Shown here in pieces: positions 8,139 to 18,473 of a stretch of 35,543 bases of DNA. This stretch comes from Oscillospiraceae bacterium (lineage in GTDB: Bacteria; Bacillota; Clostridia; Oscillospirales; Acutalibacteraceae). The DNA lies in assembly GCA_902796905.1 (NCBI GenBank), contig CADBQU010000005.1, forward strand, positions 1-35,543, written 5' to 3'. Made by a program: the position numbers and the translations under genes. The first letter of the stretch is position 1; each line of letters opens with the position of its first letter. The notes under the pieces are model-generated. The model was not told the DNA's origin and did no database searches. It saw only the letters and a list, made by a program, of their open reading frames with translations.

Positions 8139-8149
8139 AGGAGTGAATT

Positions 8150-9406
8150 ATGCAAATAAAAAACGCTTTTGTTTACCAAAACGGTAAAATAATACATACA
8201 AATTACGAATTGTCGGTCAACAGTGCCGGCTCTCTTTCCGATTTTTATTTTAAAGATATTTTTAATGATAATTTTAATGATAATGTTAATAATAATATTT
8301 TTATTTTCCCGGCTTTCTGTGATGTGCATGTGCATTTCAGAGAACCGGGATTTTTTTACAAAGAAACAATAAAAACCGGCTCGCTTGCAGCGGCAAGGGG
8401 CGGTTATACCGATGTTTGTACAATGCCAAACTTAAACCCTGTACCCGACAGCGTTAAAAACATAAAAGAACAGTTAAAAATAATTAAAAATGACGCTGCG
8501 ATACGCATTCATCCCTATGCGGCAATAACTGTTGGCGAAAAAGGCGAGGAGCTTACGGATATGTCGGCTTTAGCACCTTTTTGCATAGCATTTTCGGATG
8601 ACGGCAAGGGCGTACAAAACGAAAATTTAATGCGCGAGGCAATGGAAAAAGCAAAAGAGCTTAATAAAATAATAGCGGCACACTGCGAGGATAATTCGCT
8701 GCTTTTCGGCGGATATATTCATAAAGGAGAATACGCACGCCTGCACGGTCATAAAGGAATATGCAGTGAAAGCGAATGGAAGCCTATTGAAAGAGATTTA
8801 AGGCTTGCAAAAGAAACGGGCTGCAAATACCATGTGTGCCATATCTCCTGCAAGGAAAGCGTAGAACTGATACGCCGTGCAAAAGCCCAAGGGGTAGACG
8901 TAACATGCGAAACCGCTCCGCACTACTTAATATTTAACGATATGGATTTAAAAGAGAGTGGAAGCTTTAAAATGAACCCGCCCATAAGAAGCGAAGAAGA
9001 CAGGCAAGCGTTACTGGAGGGGCTTAAAGACGGCACTATTGATATGATAGCCACCGACCACGCGCCGCACAGCGCCGAAGAAAAATCTTTGGGACTTAAA
9101 AACAGCCTTATGGGTATAGTGGGGCTTGAAACTGCCTTTCCGGTACTTTATACCCATATTGTAAAAACCGGAATTATTACGCTTGAAAAACTTATAGAAC
9201 TAATGGCAATAAACCCAAGAAAACGGTTTGGCTTACCTATTACAAACGATATATGCGTTTATGATTTGAAAAAAGAATACAAAATTAATTCCAACGAATT
9301 TAAAAGCAAAGGCAAAAGCACGCCGTTTAACGGTATAACGGTAACAGGCAAAAACTTACTTACAGTATGCGGAGGTAAAACAGTATGGAATACAACAGAA
9401 AATTAG
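8150..9406 (+). CDS. pyrC: Dihydroorotase, class I
   Basis: Zinc amidohydrolase that cyclises carbamoyl-aspartate to dihydroorotate, step 3 of UMP synthesis. The 418-aa protein shows DVHVHFREPG with metal ligands His60 and His62, then TMPNLNPVPDS, the AHCED and CHIS metal-ligand blocks, ETAPHYL, and ATDHAPHS with the catalytic Asp. Residues 36-52 form an Asn/Asp-rich stretch (NDNFNDNVNNN) encoded by repeated AATGATAATTTT-like units, between the N-terminal beta segment and the barrel. The ATG follows AGGAG with spacing of 6. The 3' end overlaps carA by 22 bp. First gene of the pyr operon, just behind the attenuator-like leader. Confidence 0.96.
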   Translation: MQIKNAFVYQNGKIIHTNYELSVNSAGSLSDFYFKDIFNDNFNDNVNNNIFIFPAFCDVHVHFREPGFFYKETIKTGSLAAARGGYTDVCTMPNLNPVPDSVKNIKEQLKIIKNDAAIRIHPYAAITVGEKGEELTDMSALAPFCIAFSDDGKGVQNENLMREAMEKAKELNKIIAAHCEDNSLLFGGYIHKGEYARLHGHKGICSESEWKPIERDLRLAKETGCKYHVCHISCKESVELIRRAKAQGVDVTCETAPHYLIFNDMDLKESGSFKMNPPIRSEEDRQALLEGLKDGTIDMIATDHAPHSAEEKSLGLKNSLMGIVGLETAFPVLYTHIVKTGIITLEKLIELMAINPRKRFGLPITNDICVYDLKKEYKINSNEFKSKGKSTPFNGITVTGKNLLTVCGGKTVWNTTEN

Positions 9407-10473
9407 TGCTTGAAGACGGCGCCGAATATTACGGCACGGGCTTTGGCTACACGGGCGACGCAGTATGCGAAATAGTTTTTAATACCTCTATGGTGGGATA
9501 TCAGGAAATAATATCCGACCCCTCTTACACATATCAGGCAGTTGTTATGACATATCCGCTTATAGGAAACTACGGTACCGCCGACGAAGACTACGAAACC
9601 AAAATCCCTACAATAGGCGGTTTAATTGTAAGAGAATATAACGATTTGCCATCTAACTTCCGATATACCAAAACCCTTTCGGAGGTAATGGAGGAATATA
9701 AAATTCCGGGACTTGCCGGAATTGACACAAGAAAATTAACCAGAAGTATAAGGGATATAGGCTCGCGCCGCGGAATTATAACCAACGCCGATACGCCTGC
9801 AAAAGCGGCAATAGAAAAAATAAAAAGCACCCCCGTACCGCATGACGCGGTTTCTTCGGTAAGCTGCAAAAAACGCCGCTATTCAAGAACAGCCAACGCA
9901 AAATATAATGTTGTGGCAATAGATTGCGGAATAAAGCTTAATATTATCCGCTCGTTAAACGCACGCGGCTGTAATGTAACAGTAATGCCTTATAACACTT
10001 CTGCCGCAGAGGTTGAAAAAATGAAACCCGACGGCATTTTCCTTTCGAACGGCCCCGGCGACCCGGAGGACGTTATACCGGTAATAGACCTTGTTAAAAA
10101 ACTAAGAGGCAAATATCCGATATTCGGTATTTGTTTGGGACATCAGATGATATGCCTTGCATGCGGCGCAAAAACATATAAGTTAAAATTCGGCCATCGC
10201 GGCGGCAACCACCCTGTTAAAAACCTTGAAAACGGCAAAATAGAAATAACTTCGCAAAACCACAGCTACGCCGTAAACGAAAGCAGCCTTAAAAATACGG
10301 GATTAAAGGTTACGCACATAAACTTGCTTGATAACACGGTAGAGGGCGTAAAAGACGAAAAATCAAAAATGTTCAGCGTGCAGTACCACCCCGAAAGCGC
10401 GCCCGGTCCGCAGGACAGCGCCTATTTATTCGATAAATTTACAGCGCTTATGGAGGAAAACAAAAATGCCTAA
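9385..10473 (+). CDS. carA: Carbamoyl phosphate synthase small subunit
   Basis: Glutaminase subunit that supplies ammonia to CarB for carbamoyl phosphate, step 1 of pyrimidine synthesis. The 362-aa length is typical. The N-terminal CPSase_sm_chain domain ([36 protein letters not shown]) precedes a class I glutaminase with nucleophile Cys250 in FGICLGHQ and catalytic [11 protein letters not shown] near the C-terminus. It starts inside the 3' end of pyrC with GGAGG upstream, and overlaps carB by 8 bp. The place in the pyr operon suggests it serves pyrimidine rather than arginine synthesis. Whether another copy exists cannot be seen. Confidence 0.97.
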   Translation: MEYNRKLVLEDGAEYYGTGFGYTGDAVCEIVFNTSMVGYQEIISDPSYTYQAVVMTYPLIGNYGTADEDYETKIPTIGGLIVREYNDLPSNFRYTKTLSEVMEEYKIPGLAGIDTRKLTRSIRDIGSRRGIITNADTPAKAAIEKIKSTPVPHDAVSSVSCKKRRYSRTANAKYNVVAIDCGIKLNIIRSLNARGCNVTVMPYNTSAAEVEKMKPDGIFLSNGPGDPEDVIPVIDLVKKLRGKYPIFGICLGHQMICLACGAKTYKLKFGHRGGNHPVKNLENGKIEITSQNHSYAVNESSLKNTGLKVTHINLLDNTVEGVKDEKSKMFSVQYHPESAPGPQDSAYLFDKFTALMEENKNA

Positions 10474-13400
10474 AAGAACAGATATTAAAAAAATACTCGT
10501 AATAGGCTCGGGACCTATTGTAATAGGTCAGGCAGCGGAATTTGACTATGCCGGAACACAAGCGTGTTTGGCGCTTAAAGAAGAGGGCTATGAAGTTGTT
10601 TTGTGCAACTCAAACCCTGCCACCATTATGACCGACACTTCTATTGCGGATAAGGTTTATATGGAGCCTTTAACCCTTGAATATTTGGCAAAGGTAATAC
10701 GCTACGAACGCCCCGACGCGGTATTGCCGGGAATAGGCGGACAAACCGGTCTTAACCTTGCAATGCAGCTTGAGAAAAAAGGCATTTTGCGCGAATGCAA
10801 CACTGAACTTTTGGGGACCTCCGGCAGCAGTATTGAGCGTGCCGAAGACCGAGAGCTTTTTAAAGAGCTTTGCGAAGAAATCGGCGAGCCGGTTTTGCAA
10901 TCGGTAATAGCCGAAAGCCTTGAAGCCGGACTTAAAGCCGCAGAGGAAATAGGCTACCCCGTTGTTTTGCGCCCTGCCTTTACTTTAGGCGGCACTGGCG
11001 GCGGCTTTGCCGATAACCCCGAAGAATGCGCCGAAATATTAAGGGGCGCTTTAGAGCTTTCCCCTGTTCATCAGGTTTTAGTGGAAAAAAGCATTAAGGG
11101 GTACAAAGAAATTGAATACGAGGTAATGCGCGACGCCAACGACACCGCAATTACCATTTGCAATATGGAAAACGTAGACCCGGTAGGTATTCATACGGGC
11201 GACTCTATTGTAGTTTGTCCTTCGCAAACCTTAACCAACAAAGAGTACCATATGCTGCGCGACAGTGCGCTTAAAATTATCCGTGCGCTTAAAATTGAGG
11301 GCGGATGCAACGTTCAGTTTGCGCTGGACCCGCTTTCTTTTAACTATTACCTTATTGAAGTAAACCCACGCGTATCACGTTCATCCGCACTTGCAAGCAA
11401 AGCAAGCGGCTACCCTATAGCGCGTGTTTCCGCAAAAATATCGGTAGGTATGCACCTTGATGAAATTATGATAGCCAACACACCGGCATCATTTGAACCT
11501 GCGCTTGATTATGTAGTTACCAAAATGCCGCGCTTCCCGTTTGATAAATTTTCTTCGGCGCATAATAAGCTTTCAACCCAAATGAAAGCCACGGGCGAGG
11601 TAATGAGCATAGGCAGAACAATTGAAGAAAGTATGCTTAAAGCCGCAAGGTCGCTTGAAATAGGCGTAAACCACCTATATATGAAAAAATTTGAAAGCTT
11701 TTCTGACGATGAAATGTTAAGCTATATAAAAGACGGCACCGATGACCGCATTTATGCAATAGCCGAACTTTTGCGCCGAAAAACCGATATAGGAATGATA
11801 TGCAACGCCACAAAAATTGATATGCTTTTCCTTGAAAAGATAAAAAATATAGTTAAAACCGAAAACGAATTAAAAGAGCACATAGGCGATACCGAAACGC
11901 TGTACGCCGCCAAAAAGCTTGGATTTTCGGATGAATTTATAGGCAAGCTTTGGGATATGGAAGGCAAAGAAATTTATAAAATAAGGGAAAAACACGGTAT
12001 GTTCCCCGTTTATAAAATGATTGACACCTGCGCTTCGGAATTTGAAAGCTATATCCCCTACTTTTACTCTACTTACGAAGATGAAAACGAATCGGTAGTG
12101 TCCGATAAAAAGAAAATTATAGTTTTGGGGTCGGGACCTATAAGAATAGGTCAAGGCGTTGAGTTTGATTACTCCACCGTACACGCGGTTACCACAATTA
12201 AAAAATCGGGCTACGAGGCTATAATTATAAACAACAACCCCGAAACCGTTTCTACCGATTACACCTGTTCCGACAAGCTTTATTTTGAGCCTCTTTGCAC
12301 CGAAGACGTTATGAATATTATTCATCTTGAAAAGCCTTACGGCGTTATAGCGTCGCTTGGCGGTCAAACCGCTATAAACTTGGCGGAAAGTCTTAAAAAC
12401 CGCGGTGTAAAAATAATAGGCACCGATTGCGAGGCAATAGACCGCGCCGAAAACCGCGATTTATTTGAAAAGGTGTTAAAAGAGCTTGATATCCCGCAGC
12501 CGCAGGGCAAAGCGGTAACCAAAATAGAAGACGGCGTAAAAGCCGCCGCGGAAATCGGATACCCCGTGCTTGTTCGTCCGTCATTCGTTTTGGGAGGCAG
12601 AGCAATGCAAATAGTGGCAGATGAAGAACAACTACGCCGCTACCTTCGCACCGCGGTTGAAATTGACGAAGACAAACCGGTGCTTGTTGATAAATATATT
12701 TCGGGCAAGGAGCTTGAGGTAGACGCCATTTGCGACGGCAAAAATGTTTTTGTTCCCGGAATTATGGAACTTGTAGAGCGCACAGGTATACACAGCGGCG
12801 ACTCCATAAGCGTATACCCCACGTTCAGCATAAGCCGTAAGGTTAAAGAAACAATACTTGATTATACAAAACGTTTGGGTTTGGGCATTGGCATAATAGG
12901 TCTTTACAATATTCAGTTTATTGTAGATAATAACGATAACGTATTTATAATAGAGGTAAATCCGCGCTCGTCCCGAACCGTTCCGTTTCTTTCAAAGGCT
13001 ACGGGCTTTAGCCTTGCCGATATAGCCACCCTTGTAATTTTAGGCAAAAGCCTTAAAGAGCAGGGATTTGATAAAATTTACCCAGAAGAGAAAAAACGCT
13101 GGTATGTAAAAGCTCCGGCATTCTCTTTTTCAAAACTGCACGGACTTGACGCATACTTATCTCCCGAAATGAAGTCTACGGGCGAAGCGATAGGCTACGA
13201 TAATAAGCTTACCCGCGCGCTTTACAAAGCGCTTAAAGCCAGCGGAACGAACGTTATGAACTACGGCACCGTACTTGTAACTATTGCCGATAAAGATAAA
13301 GAAGAGGCTCTGCCGCTTATACGCCGTTTTTATAATATGGGCTTTAACATTCAGGCAACTTTAGGCACCGCAAAATTTTTAAAACAAAACGGAATACGCA

Positions 13401-13645
13401 CCCACGCAGTGGGAAAACTAAGCGAAGGAAGCAAAGAAATAACCGACGCCATAAGACAAGGATATGTTACCTATGTTATAAATACACGGGATATGAATTC
13501 ATCGGGCGTATTGTCGGACGGATACGAAATTCGCCGCTGCGCGGTTGAAAATAATGTTACAATGTTTACTTCGCTTGATACCGTTAAGGTGCTGCTTGAC
13601 GTACTTGAAGAAACCACACTGGGAATATCCACAATAGACGCATAA
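10466..13645 (+). CDS. carB: Carbamoyl phosphate synthase large subunit
   Basis: Makes carbamoyl phosphate from bicarbonate, ATP and the ammonia channelled from CarA. The 1059-aa protein has the expected internal duplication: each half begins with a biotin-carboxylase-like motif ([20 protein letters not shown] near residue 14, [20 protein letters not shown] near 555) and carries an ATP-grasp site ([24 protein letters not shown]). An MGS-like allosteric domain follows from about residue 930. The ATG overlaps the carA end and has GAGGA upstream. A 99-bp gap separates it from pyrK, the only sizeable gap inside the operon. I see no promoter or terminator in that gap. Confidence 0.98.
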   Translation: MPKRTDIKKILVIGSGPIVIGQAAEFDYAGTQACLALKEEGYEVVLCNSNPATIMTDTSIADKVYMEPLTLEYLAKVIRYERPDAVLPGIGGQTGLNLAMQLEKKGILRECNTELLGTSGSSIERAEDRELFKELCEEIGEPVLQSVIAESLEAGLKAAEEIGYPVVLRPAFTLGGTGGGFADNPEECAEILRGALELSPVHQVLVEKSIKGYKEIEYEVMRDANDTAITICNMENVDPVGIHTGDSIVVCPSQTLTNKEYHMLRDSALKIIRALKIEGGCNVQFALDPLSFNYYLIEVNPRVSRSSALASKASGYPIARVSAKISVGMHLDEIMIANTPASFEPALDYVVTKMPRFPFDKFSSAHNKLSTQMKATGEVMSIGRTIEESMLKAARSLEIGVNHLYMKKFESFSDDEMLSYIKDGTDDRIYAIAELLRRKTDIGMICNATKIDMLFLEKIKNIVKTENELKEHIGDTETLYAAKKLGFSDEFIGKLWDMEGKEIYKIREKHGMFPVYKMIDTCASEFESYIPYFYSTYEDENESVVSDKKKIIVLGSGPIRIGQGVEFDYSTVHAVTTIKKSGYEAIIINNNPETVSTDYTCSDKLYFEPLCTEDVMNIIHLEKPYGVIASLGGQTAINLAESLKNRGVKIIGTDCEAIDRAENRDLFEKVLKELDIPQPQGKAVTKIEDGVKAAAEIGYPVLVRPSFVLGGRAMQIVADEEQLRRYLRTAVEIDEDKPVLVDKYISGKELEVDAICDGKNVFVPGIMELVERTGIHSGDSISVYPTFSISRKVKETILDYTKRLGLGIGIIGLYNIQFIVDNNDNVFIIEVNPRSSRTVPFLSKATGFSLADIATLVILGKSLKEQGFDKIYPEEKKRWYVKAPAFSFSKLHGLDAYLSPEMKSTGEAIGYDNKLTRALYKALKASGTNVMNYGTVLVTIADKDKEEALPLIRRFYNMGFNIQATLGTAKFLKQNGIRTHAVGKLSEGSKEITDAIRQGYVTYVINTRDMNSSGVLSDGYEIRRCAVENNVTMFTSLDTVKVLLDVLEETTLGISTIDA

Positions 13646-13744
13646 ACAAAATATAAACCGTTTTTGTTGTTATTCTCGCTTGCCTAACGGAAAATTTATA
13701 CCATTATTTTGTTTAAACAACTCAAATATTTGAAGGGAGCAGAA

Positions 13745-14476
13745 ATGAAACAGGATTTTTATGAAATTTTAATTAACGAACAAATAGCCCCATCCGTTTT
13801 TAAAATGGTGCTTGCGGGCGATACTTCCCCCATAACTGCGCCGGGGCAGTTTGTAAATATAAAAATACCGGAGTTTTACTTGCGTCGTCCTATTTCAATA
13901 TGCGATTGGAACGATAAAACGCTTACAATTATATATAAGGTTGTAGGTGGCGGAACCGAAAGCTTAAGCCGAATGAAAAAAGGCGAAAAAACGGACCTTT
14001 TAATTGCGCTCGGCAATGGATACGATACTTTGCTTTCGGGCGATAAACCGTTGCTTATAGGCGGCGGAGTGGGCGTTCCTCCCCTTTTTGGCCTTTGCAA
14101 AAAACTTATAGCCGAAAATAAAACCGTAAGCGTAATTTTGGGCTTTAACACAAAATCGGAAATATTTTTGGAAGACGAATTTAAAGCCTTAGGCGCAAAG
14201 GTTATCGTTACCACTGCGGATGGGTCTTACGGACTTAAAGGCTTTGTAACCAACGCAATGGAATATGCCGACTGCACCTATTTTTACACCTGCGGTCCAA
14301 AACCTATGCTTAAAGCCGTAAACGATACAGCCAAAACAGGCGGACAGTTCAGCTTTGAGGAACGTATGGGCTGCGGCACGGGCGCATGTATGGGCTGCAC
14401 CTGCAAAACAAAGAACGGCCCTAAACGCGTTTGCACCGAAGGACCGGTATTTTTAAGGGAGGAAATAGAATGGTAG
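13745..14476 (+). CDS. pyrK: Dihydroorotate dehydrogenase B, electron transfer subunit
   Basis: FAD and [2Fe-2S] subunit that passes electrons from dihydroorotate oxidation by PyrD to NAD+. The 243-aa product has the ferredoxin-reductase-like FAD part (FYLRRPISICDW near residues 43-54; GGGTESLSRMKKGE), the NAD-binding GGGVGVPPLFGL, and a C-terminal cluster of cysteines in MGCGTGACMGCTCKTKNG followed by VCTEGPVF. The chosen start is ATG 13745, preceded by AAGGGAG. An in-frame ATG at 13709 would add 12 residues but lacks a ribosome binding site. Its stop overlaps the pyrD start by 7 bp, fitting the stoichiometric PyrD/PyrK complex. Confidence 0.95.
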   Translation: MKQDFYEILINEQIAPSVFKMVLAGDTSPITAPGQFVNIKIPEFYLRRPISICDWNDKTLTIIYKVVGGGTESLSRMKKGEKTDLLIALGNGYDTLLSGDKPLLIGGGVGVPPLFGLCKKLIAENKTVSVILGFNTKSEIFLEDEFKALGAKVIVTTADGSYGLKGFVTNAMEYADCTYFYTCGPKPMLKAVNDTAKTGGQFSFEERMGCGTGACMGCTCKTKNGPKRVCTEGPVFLREEIEW

Positions 14477-15387
14477 ATACATCTGTAAATCTTTGCGGCA
14501 TAAAACTTACAAATCCCGTAATTCCCGCCAGCGGCACATTCGGCTTCGGCTACGAATTTACAAGATTTTACGATATAAACATTTTAGGCTCTATAGCGCT
14601 TAAAGGCACCACAAAAGAGCCGCGTTTCGGAAACCCGACGCCCAGAATTGCCGAATGTCCGTCGGCTGTTTTAAATTCCGTGGGACTGCAAAATCCCGGA
14701 GCGGAAAGGGTTTTAAACTACGAACTTAAAACCCTTAAATCGATTTACAAAAAGCCTGTTATAGCCAATGTAAGCGGTTTTTCGGTAAACGACTATGTAT
14801 CGGCAGTAAATATTCTAAACGAAGACAGCAACATAGGCTGGTTTGAAATAAATATTTCCTGCCCCAACGTCCACGGCGGCGGACTTGCATTCGGAACCAA
14901 CGCCGAAAATGCGGCGTTAGTTACAAAAACGGTACGCGGCATTACAAATAAGCCCATAATTATTAAACTTTCCCCAAATGTAACGGACATTACCGAAATA
15001 GCAAAGGCTTGCGAAGCAGAGGGTGCCGACGGCGTATCGCTTATAAACACACTGCTTGGTATGAAAATAGATTTAAAAACCAAAAAGCCGTTGCTTGCAA
15101 ACAAAACGGGCGGTTTATCGGGCCCTGCCGTAAAACCCGTAGCGGTAAGAATGGTGTACCAAGTGTACGAGGCGGTAAAAATTCCTATTGTAGGCATAGG
15201 CGGAATAGCATCTGCCGATGACGTTTTGGAATTTATGTTGGCGGGTGCCGCTGCAGTAGAAGTGGGGGCTGCTAACCTTATAGACCCTTACGCCTGCAAA
15301 AAAATTATAGAAGACCTGCCAAAAGCCATGAAAAAATACGGTATAAACAATTTAAGCGAAATTATAGGAGGAGCGCACAATGGGTAA
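14470..15387 (+). CDS. pyrD: Dihydroorotate dehydrogenase B, catalytic subunit (class 1B)
   Basis: FMN enzyme oxidising dihydroorotate to orotate. The 305-aa product shows NPVIPASGTFGFGYE, NSVGLQNPG, the class 1 active-site segment ISCPNVHGGGLAFG with its catalytic Cys, and the FMN-phosphate block GIGGIASADDVLEFMLAGA. The partner gene pyrK directly upstream identifies class 1B (NAD-dependent). The preferred start is ATG 14470, preceded by GGGAGGAA. An in-frame ATG at 14431 lies deep inside pyrK and is unlikely. The end overlaps pyrF by 8 bp. Confidence 0.96.
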   Translation: MVDTSVNLCGIKLTNPVIPASGTFGFGYEFTRFYDINILGSIALKGTTKEPRFGNPTPRIAECPSAVLNSVGLQNPGAERVLNYELKTLKSIYKKPVIANVSGFSVNDYVSAVNILNEDSNIGWFEINISCPNVHGGGLAFGTNAENAALVTKTVRGITNKPIIIKLSPNVTDITEIAKACEAEGADGVSLINTLLGMKIDLKTKKPLLANKTGGLSGPAVKPVAVRMVYQVYEAVKIPIVGIGGIASADDVLEFMLAGAAAVEVGAANLIDPYACKKIIEDLPKAMKKYGINNLSEIIGGAHNG

Positions 15388-16078
15388 AGATGTTATAATA
15401 GCCTGCGATTTTGCAGATAAAAAAACCTGCCTTGAATTTTTAGATAAATTTGAAGGCAAAAAACCGTTTATAAAAATAGGAATGGAGCTTTTTTACGCAG
15501 AGGGACCCGAAATTGTAAGAGAAATTAAATCAAGAGGGCATAAAATATTCCTTGATTTAAAGCTGCACGATATTCCCAACACCGTAAAAAAATCAATGGC
15601 TGTGCTTTCACGCCTTGATGTTGATATGTGCAATTTGCATGCGGCAGGCACCGTTGCTATGATGACCGCTGCGCTTGAGGGGCTTACCCGTCCCGACGGC
15701 ACCCGTCCGTTGCTTATAGCCGTAACCCAACTTACTTCTACAAGCGAGGACGCAATGCATAAAGATTTGTTAATACCGCACAAAATGGAAGAGGTTGTTA
15801 TGCACTACGCCCAAAACGCAAAAATTGCCGGACTTGACGGCGTGGTGTGTTCTCCGCTGGAGGCCACGGCGGTACATAATGTTTGCGGCAGCAAATTTTT
15901 AACCGTAACGCCGGGAATACGCTTTGCAGACGGCGATAAAGGAGACCAATCACGCGTTACCACCCCAAAAAAAGCAAAAGAAATAGGCAGCGACTATATA
16001 GTGGTAGGCAGACCCATAACAGCAGCGGCAAACCCCGTTGCGGCTTACGAACGCTGTGTTAAAGATTTTTTAGGATAG
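15380..16078 (+). CDS. pyrF: Orotidine 5'-phosphate decarboxylase
   Basis: Decarboxylates OMP to UMP, the last step of the pathway. The 232-aa protein is a group I enzyme with the catalytic tetrad block FLDLKLHDIPNTV near residues 55-67, MCNLHAAGTVAMM, and the phosphate-binding end VVGRPITAAANP. The ATG has AGGAGG eight bases upstream, inside the 3' end of pyrD. pyrE follows nine bases later, so the two enzymes that make UMP from orotate are adjacent. Nothing anomalous. Confidence 0.97.
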   Translation: MGKDVIIACDFADKKTCLEFLDKFEGKKPFIKIGMELFYAEGPEIVREIKSRGHKIFLDLKLHDIPNTVKKSMAVLSRLDVDMCNLHAAGTVAMMTAALEGLTRPDGTRPLLIAVTQLTSTSEDAMHKDLLIPHKMEEVVMHYAQNAKIAGLDGVVCSPLEATAVHNVCGSKFLTVTPGIRFADGDKGDQSRVTTPKKAKEIGSDYIVVGRPITAAANPVAAYERCVKDFLG

Positions 16079-16087
16079 GTAAAAAAA

Positions 16088-16744
16088 ATGCAAAGCTACA
16101 AACATGAATTTATTGAATTTTTAGAAAATGCCGGAGTGCTTAAATTTGGTGATTTTACCGCTAAAAGCGGCAGGAAAATACCTTATTTTATAAACGCCGG
16201 CGAAATTAAAACAGGCGACCAAATAAGAAAATTAGGCAAATTTTACGCAAAAGCGTATTTGGAAAAAATAGGCAATAAAAAAACCGTACTTTACGGACCT
16301 GCCTATAAGGGTATTCCTATTGCGGTGTCGGCAGCGGCAGCGCTTTCCGAAAACGGACTTGACGTGCCCTTTTTCTTTAATCGCAAAGAAGAAAAGGACC
16401 ACGGAGAGGGCGGCGTTTTTGTAGGCTGCAAACCTTCCGAAGGCGAAGAAGTGGTAATTGTAGAGGATGTTATAACCGCAGGTACGGCAATAAGAGAAAG
16501 TATGGCTGTTTTATCTAAACTCAGCGGCGTAAAGGTTGCCGCCGTTTTTGTTATGGTAGACCGCTGCGAAAAAGGAAAAACCCAAAAATCCGCTATGGCA
16601 GAAGTGGGCGAAGAATTCGGTTTCCCCGTTTTTTCGGTGGTTAATGTTTACGATATTATAGAATACCTTAAAGAAGACGAAGAAAACCGCGAAAATGTAG
16701 AAAGAATAATAAATTATCTTAAAATTAACGGCGCAAAGGAATGA
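16088..16744 (+). CDS. pyrE: Orotate phosphoribosyltransferase
   Basis: Joins orotate to PRPP to give OMP. The 218-aa product has the [15 protein letters not shown]-terminal block near residues 21-34, [15 protein letters not shown] (flexible catalytic loop), and the PRPP-binding motif [14 protein letters not shown] near 138-151. Spacing to pyrF is 9 bp. The only upstream signal is AGGATAGGTAAAA, a moderate ribosome binding site, so coupling to pyrF translation is likely. Its TGA stop overlaps the first of three candidate ATGs for pyrB. Confidence 0.96.
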   Translation: MQSYKHEFIEFLENAGVLKFGDFTAKSGRKIPYFINAGEIKTGDQIRKLGKFYAKAYLEKIGNKKTVLYGPAYKGIPIAVSAAAALSENGLDVPFFFNRKEEKDHGEGGVFVGCKPSEGEEVVIVEDVITAGTAIRESMAVLSKLSGVKVAAVFVMVDRCEKGKTQKSAMAEVGEEFGFPVFSVVNVYDIIEYLKEDEENRENVERIINYLKINGAKE

Positions 16745-16746
16745 TA

Positions 16747-17664
16747 ATGCAAATGAGAAGTCTTATAGATATTTCGGAACTCACAACAAAAGAAATTGAA
16801 GAACTTATAGGCGTTGCCAACGATATTATAGCAAGCCCGCAAAAATACAGTAAAAAATGCAGCGGCAAAAAGCTTGCAACTCTGTTTTTCGAGCCGTCCA
16901 CAAGAACACGATTAAGCTTTGAAGCGGCAATGTTAGAGCTTGGCGGCAGTGTTTTGGGTTTTTCAGAGGCTCAAAGCTCTTCTGCCTCTAAGGGAGAAAG
17001 CGTAGCGGATACCTCTAAGGTTATTTCCTGCTATGCGGATATTATAGCAATGCGCCATCCTAAGGAGGGCGCTCCGCTGGTAGCCGCAAGAAATGCCTCC
17101 ATACCCGTTATTAATGCCGGCGACGGCGGACACTGCCATCCCACGCAAACCCTTGCCGACTTACTTACAATTTACCGTGAAAAAGGCGGTTTTGATAATT
17201 TAACCGTAGGCTTTTGCGGCGACCTTAAATTCGGCAGAACGGTACATTCGCTTATATCCGCACTTATACGGTATAAAGGTGTTAAGTTTGTACTTATTTC
17301 GCCAAACGAATTAAAATTACCGGGCTATGTTAAGGATAAGCTTGATAATGCCGGTATAGAGTACACCGAAACCGACAGCCTTGAAAATTCCATTGCCGAC
17401 CTTGATATACTTTATATGACCCGTGTTCAAAAAGAACGCTTTTTTAACGAAGAAGACTATTTAAGGCTTAGAGATACATATATTTTAACCCCCGAAAAAA
17501 TGGCGCTTGCAGGCGAAAAATTACGGGTGCTTCATCCTCTGCCGCGCGTTAACGAAATAAGCGTGGCGGTAGACGACGACCCCCGCGCATGCTATTTTAA
17601 ACAGGTACTGTACGGCAAATATATGCGTATGGCACTTATATTAAAGTTATTGGAGGTTAAATAA
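16747..17664 (+). CDS. pyrB: Aspartate carbamoyltransferase catalytic subunit
   Basis: Condenses carbamoyl phosphate with aspartate, step 2 and the usual control point of the pathway. The 305-aa product contains the carbamoyl-phosphate loop [13 protein letters not shown] near residues 48-60, the SSSASKGES mobile loop, [17 protein letters not shown], and [10 protein letters not shown]. Three in-frame ATGs occur (16741, 16747, 16753). The one at 16747 has the best spacing from AAAGGA and is chosen; 16741 would overlap the pyrE stop as ATGA. pyrI starts on the last base, so the enzyme is probably the allosteric c6r6 type. Confidence 0.95.
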   Translation: MQMRSLIDISELTTKEIEELIGVANDIIASPQKYSKKCSGKKLATLFFEPSTRTRLSFEAAMLELGGSVLGFSEAQSSSASKGESVADTSKVISCYADIIAMRHPKEGAPLVAARNASIPVINAGDGGHCHPTQTLADLLTIYREKGGFDNLTVGFCGDLKFGRTVHSLISALIRYKGVKFVLISPNELKLPGYVKDKLDNAGIEYTETDSLENSIADLDILYMTRVQKERFFNEEDYLRLRDTYILTPEKMALAGEKLRVLHPLPRVNEISVAVDDDPRACYFKQVLYGKYMRMALILKLLEVK

Positions 17665-18080
17665 TGAATATAGATTCCATTAAAAACGGCATTGTAATAG
17701 ACCATATAACCGCCGGCAAGGGTATGGAAATTTATCGCCTTTTAGGGTTGGAAACTCTTGATTGCTCGGTAGCGCTTATAAAAAACGTAGTAAGTAAAAA
17801 ATCGGGCAAAAAAGATATTATAAAAATAGATTCGGACTTTGATGTAGATACCGATATTTTAGGTTTTGTAGACCACGATGTTACGGTAAACATAATTAAA
17901 GACGGCAAAATTGCAGAAAAGAAAACCATTGAACTGCCTAACGAGCTTACAAATGTTTTAAAATGCAAAAATCCGCGCTGTATAACCTCTACCGAGCAAG
18001 AGCTGCCGCACATATTTAGACTTACCGATAAAGAACACCGTGTTTACCGCTGCATTTACTGCGAAACAAAAGCAAAATAA
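17664..18080 (+). CDS. pyrI: Aspartate carbamoyltransferase regulatory subunit
   Basis: Nucleotide-binding subunit that makes ATCase responsive to CTP/ATP. The 138-aa protein has the N-terminal allosteric domain (GIVIDHITAGKGMEIYRLLG) and a C-terminal zinc domain whose four cysteines are all present: Cys101 and Cys106 (CKNPRC), then Cys130 and Cys133 (CIYC). It is slightly shorter than enterobacterial PyrI. TAATG overlap with pyrB, with GGAGG upstream, gives tight coupling. Last gene of the operon; a strong hairpin follows at 18157. Confidence 0.95.
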   Translation: MNIDSIKNGIVIDHITAGKGMEIYRLLGLETLDCSVALIKNVVSKKSGKKDIIKIDSDFDVDTDILGFVDHDVTVNIIKDGKIAEKKTIELPNELTNVLKCKNPRCITSTEQELPHIFRLTDKEHRVYRCIYCETKAK

Positions 18081-18156
18081 TATGTTAAATAATAGTAAAC
18101 TATATGGATAAAAAATTAAAATAAAAGTAAACCCACAAATTTTTTAAGTACATAAA

Positions 18157-18193
18157 CGAAAAAGCCAAGACTTTTTAAGCCTTGGCTTTTTCG
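18157..18193. terminator. Probable bidirectional terminator after pyrI
   Basis: A 17-bp stem with one mismatch, CGAAAAAGCCAAGACTT against AAGCCTTGGCTTTTTCG, has a TTT loop. The A-run and T-run arms allow termination in both directions, fitting the convergent gene order. Confidence 0.8.
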
Positions 18194-18247
18194 CTTATAT
18201 GGGGAATGGATGGATGGGTAAATTAATTAACGAAAACTTTTTAGGTG

Positions 18248-18280
18248 TTATAACGGTTGATTTACTAAAAACCGTTATAA
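18248..18280. terminator. Second hairpin downstream of pyrI, possible terminator
   Basis: TTATAACGGTT (18248-18258) pairs perfectly with AACCGTTATAA (18270-18280). TATTTTGTCGGTTTTTA follows on the plus strand. The T-rich tail is interrupted, so this may be a backup terminator or a repeat remnant. Confidence 0.4.
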
Positions 18281-18362
18281 TATTTTGTCGGTTTTTATTT
18301 TGCCTGTTTAATCAAATTTTAATTTCAATTTCAATTTTAATTTTTTGTTTTCGTTTTAAACG

Positions 18363-18446
18363 GCAGACAAAGCAATAGGTAACAGAACATTTTTTCGGCT
18401 GAGCGGTGTTATTAACAACATTTTGCCATCCGCTTGTATTGTCTGC
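18363..18446. mobile_element. 84-bp deletion derivative of the inverted-repeat element
   Basis: Begins GCAGACAAAGCAATAGG and ends TTGTCTGC, giving 8-bp perfect inverted ends. The first 70 bp or so align with the left part of the 269-bp element, including TTTTTTCGGC and CCGCT, with small gaps. The rest is missing. It is non-coding. Confidence 0.6.
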
Positions 18447-18473
18447 AACATATAACTATATATTAAATATTCT

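Larger units (their letters stand above)
7416..8149. other. 734-bp gap between the purine cluster and the pyrimidine operon
   Basis: Holds a degenerate TIR-bounded element (7428-7928) containing a start-less 66-codon open frame and two degenerate palindromes, then the pyr promoter and attenuator-like leader. I find no complete gene. Confidence 0.75.
18081..18473. other. 393-bp convergent intergenic region
   Basis: Lies between pyrI (plus) and the noc-like gene (minus), where the two oppositely oriented halves of the window meet. It holds a terminator (18157-18193), a second hairpin (18248-18280), and an 84-bp deletion derivative of the inverted-repeat element (18363-18446). The remainder is AT-rich and I see nothing else in it. 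Confidence 0.7.

Noticed and set aside
8082..8160. Possible leader peptide (GTG start) running through the pyr terminator into the pyrC start
   Set aside because: No ribosome binding site upstream and no nucleotide-related codon pattern; may be chance in a short leader.
11870..12367. Minus-strand open frame of 165 codons inside carB
   Set aside because: Antisense to a conserved gene with intact motifs; no start signal or recognisable domain.
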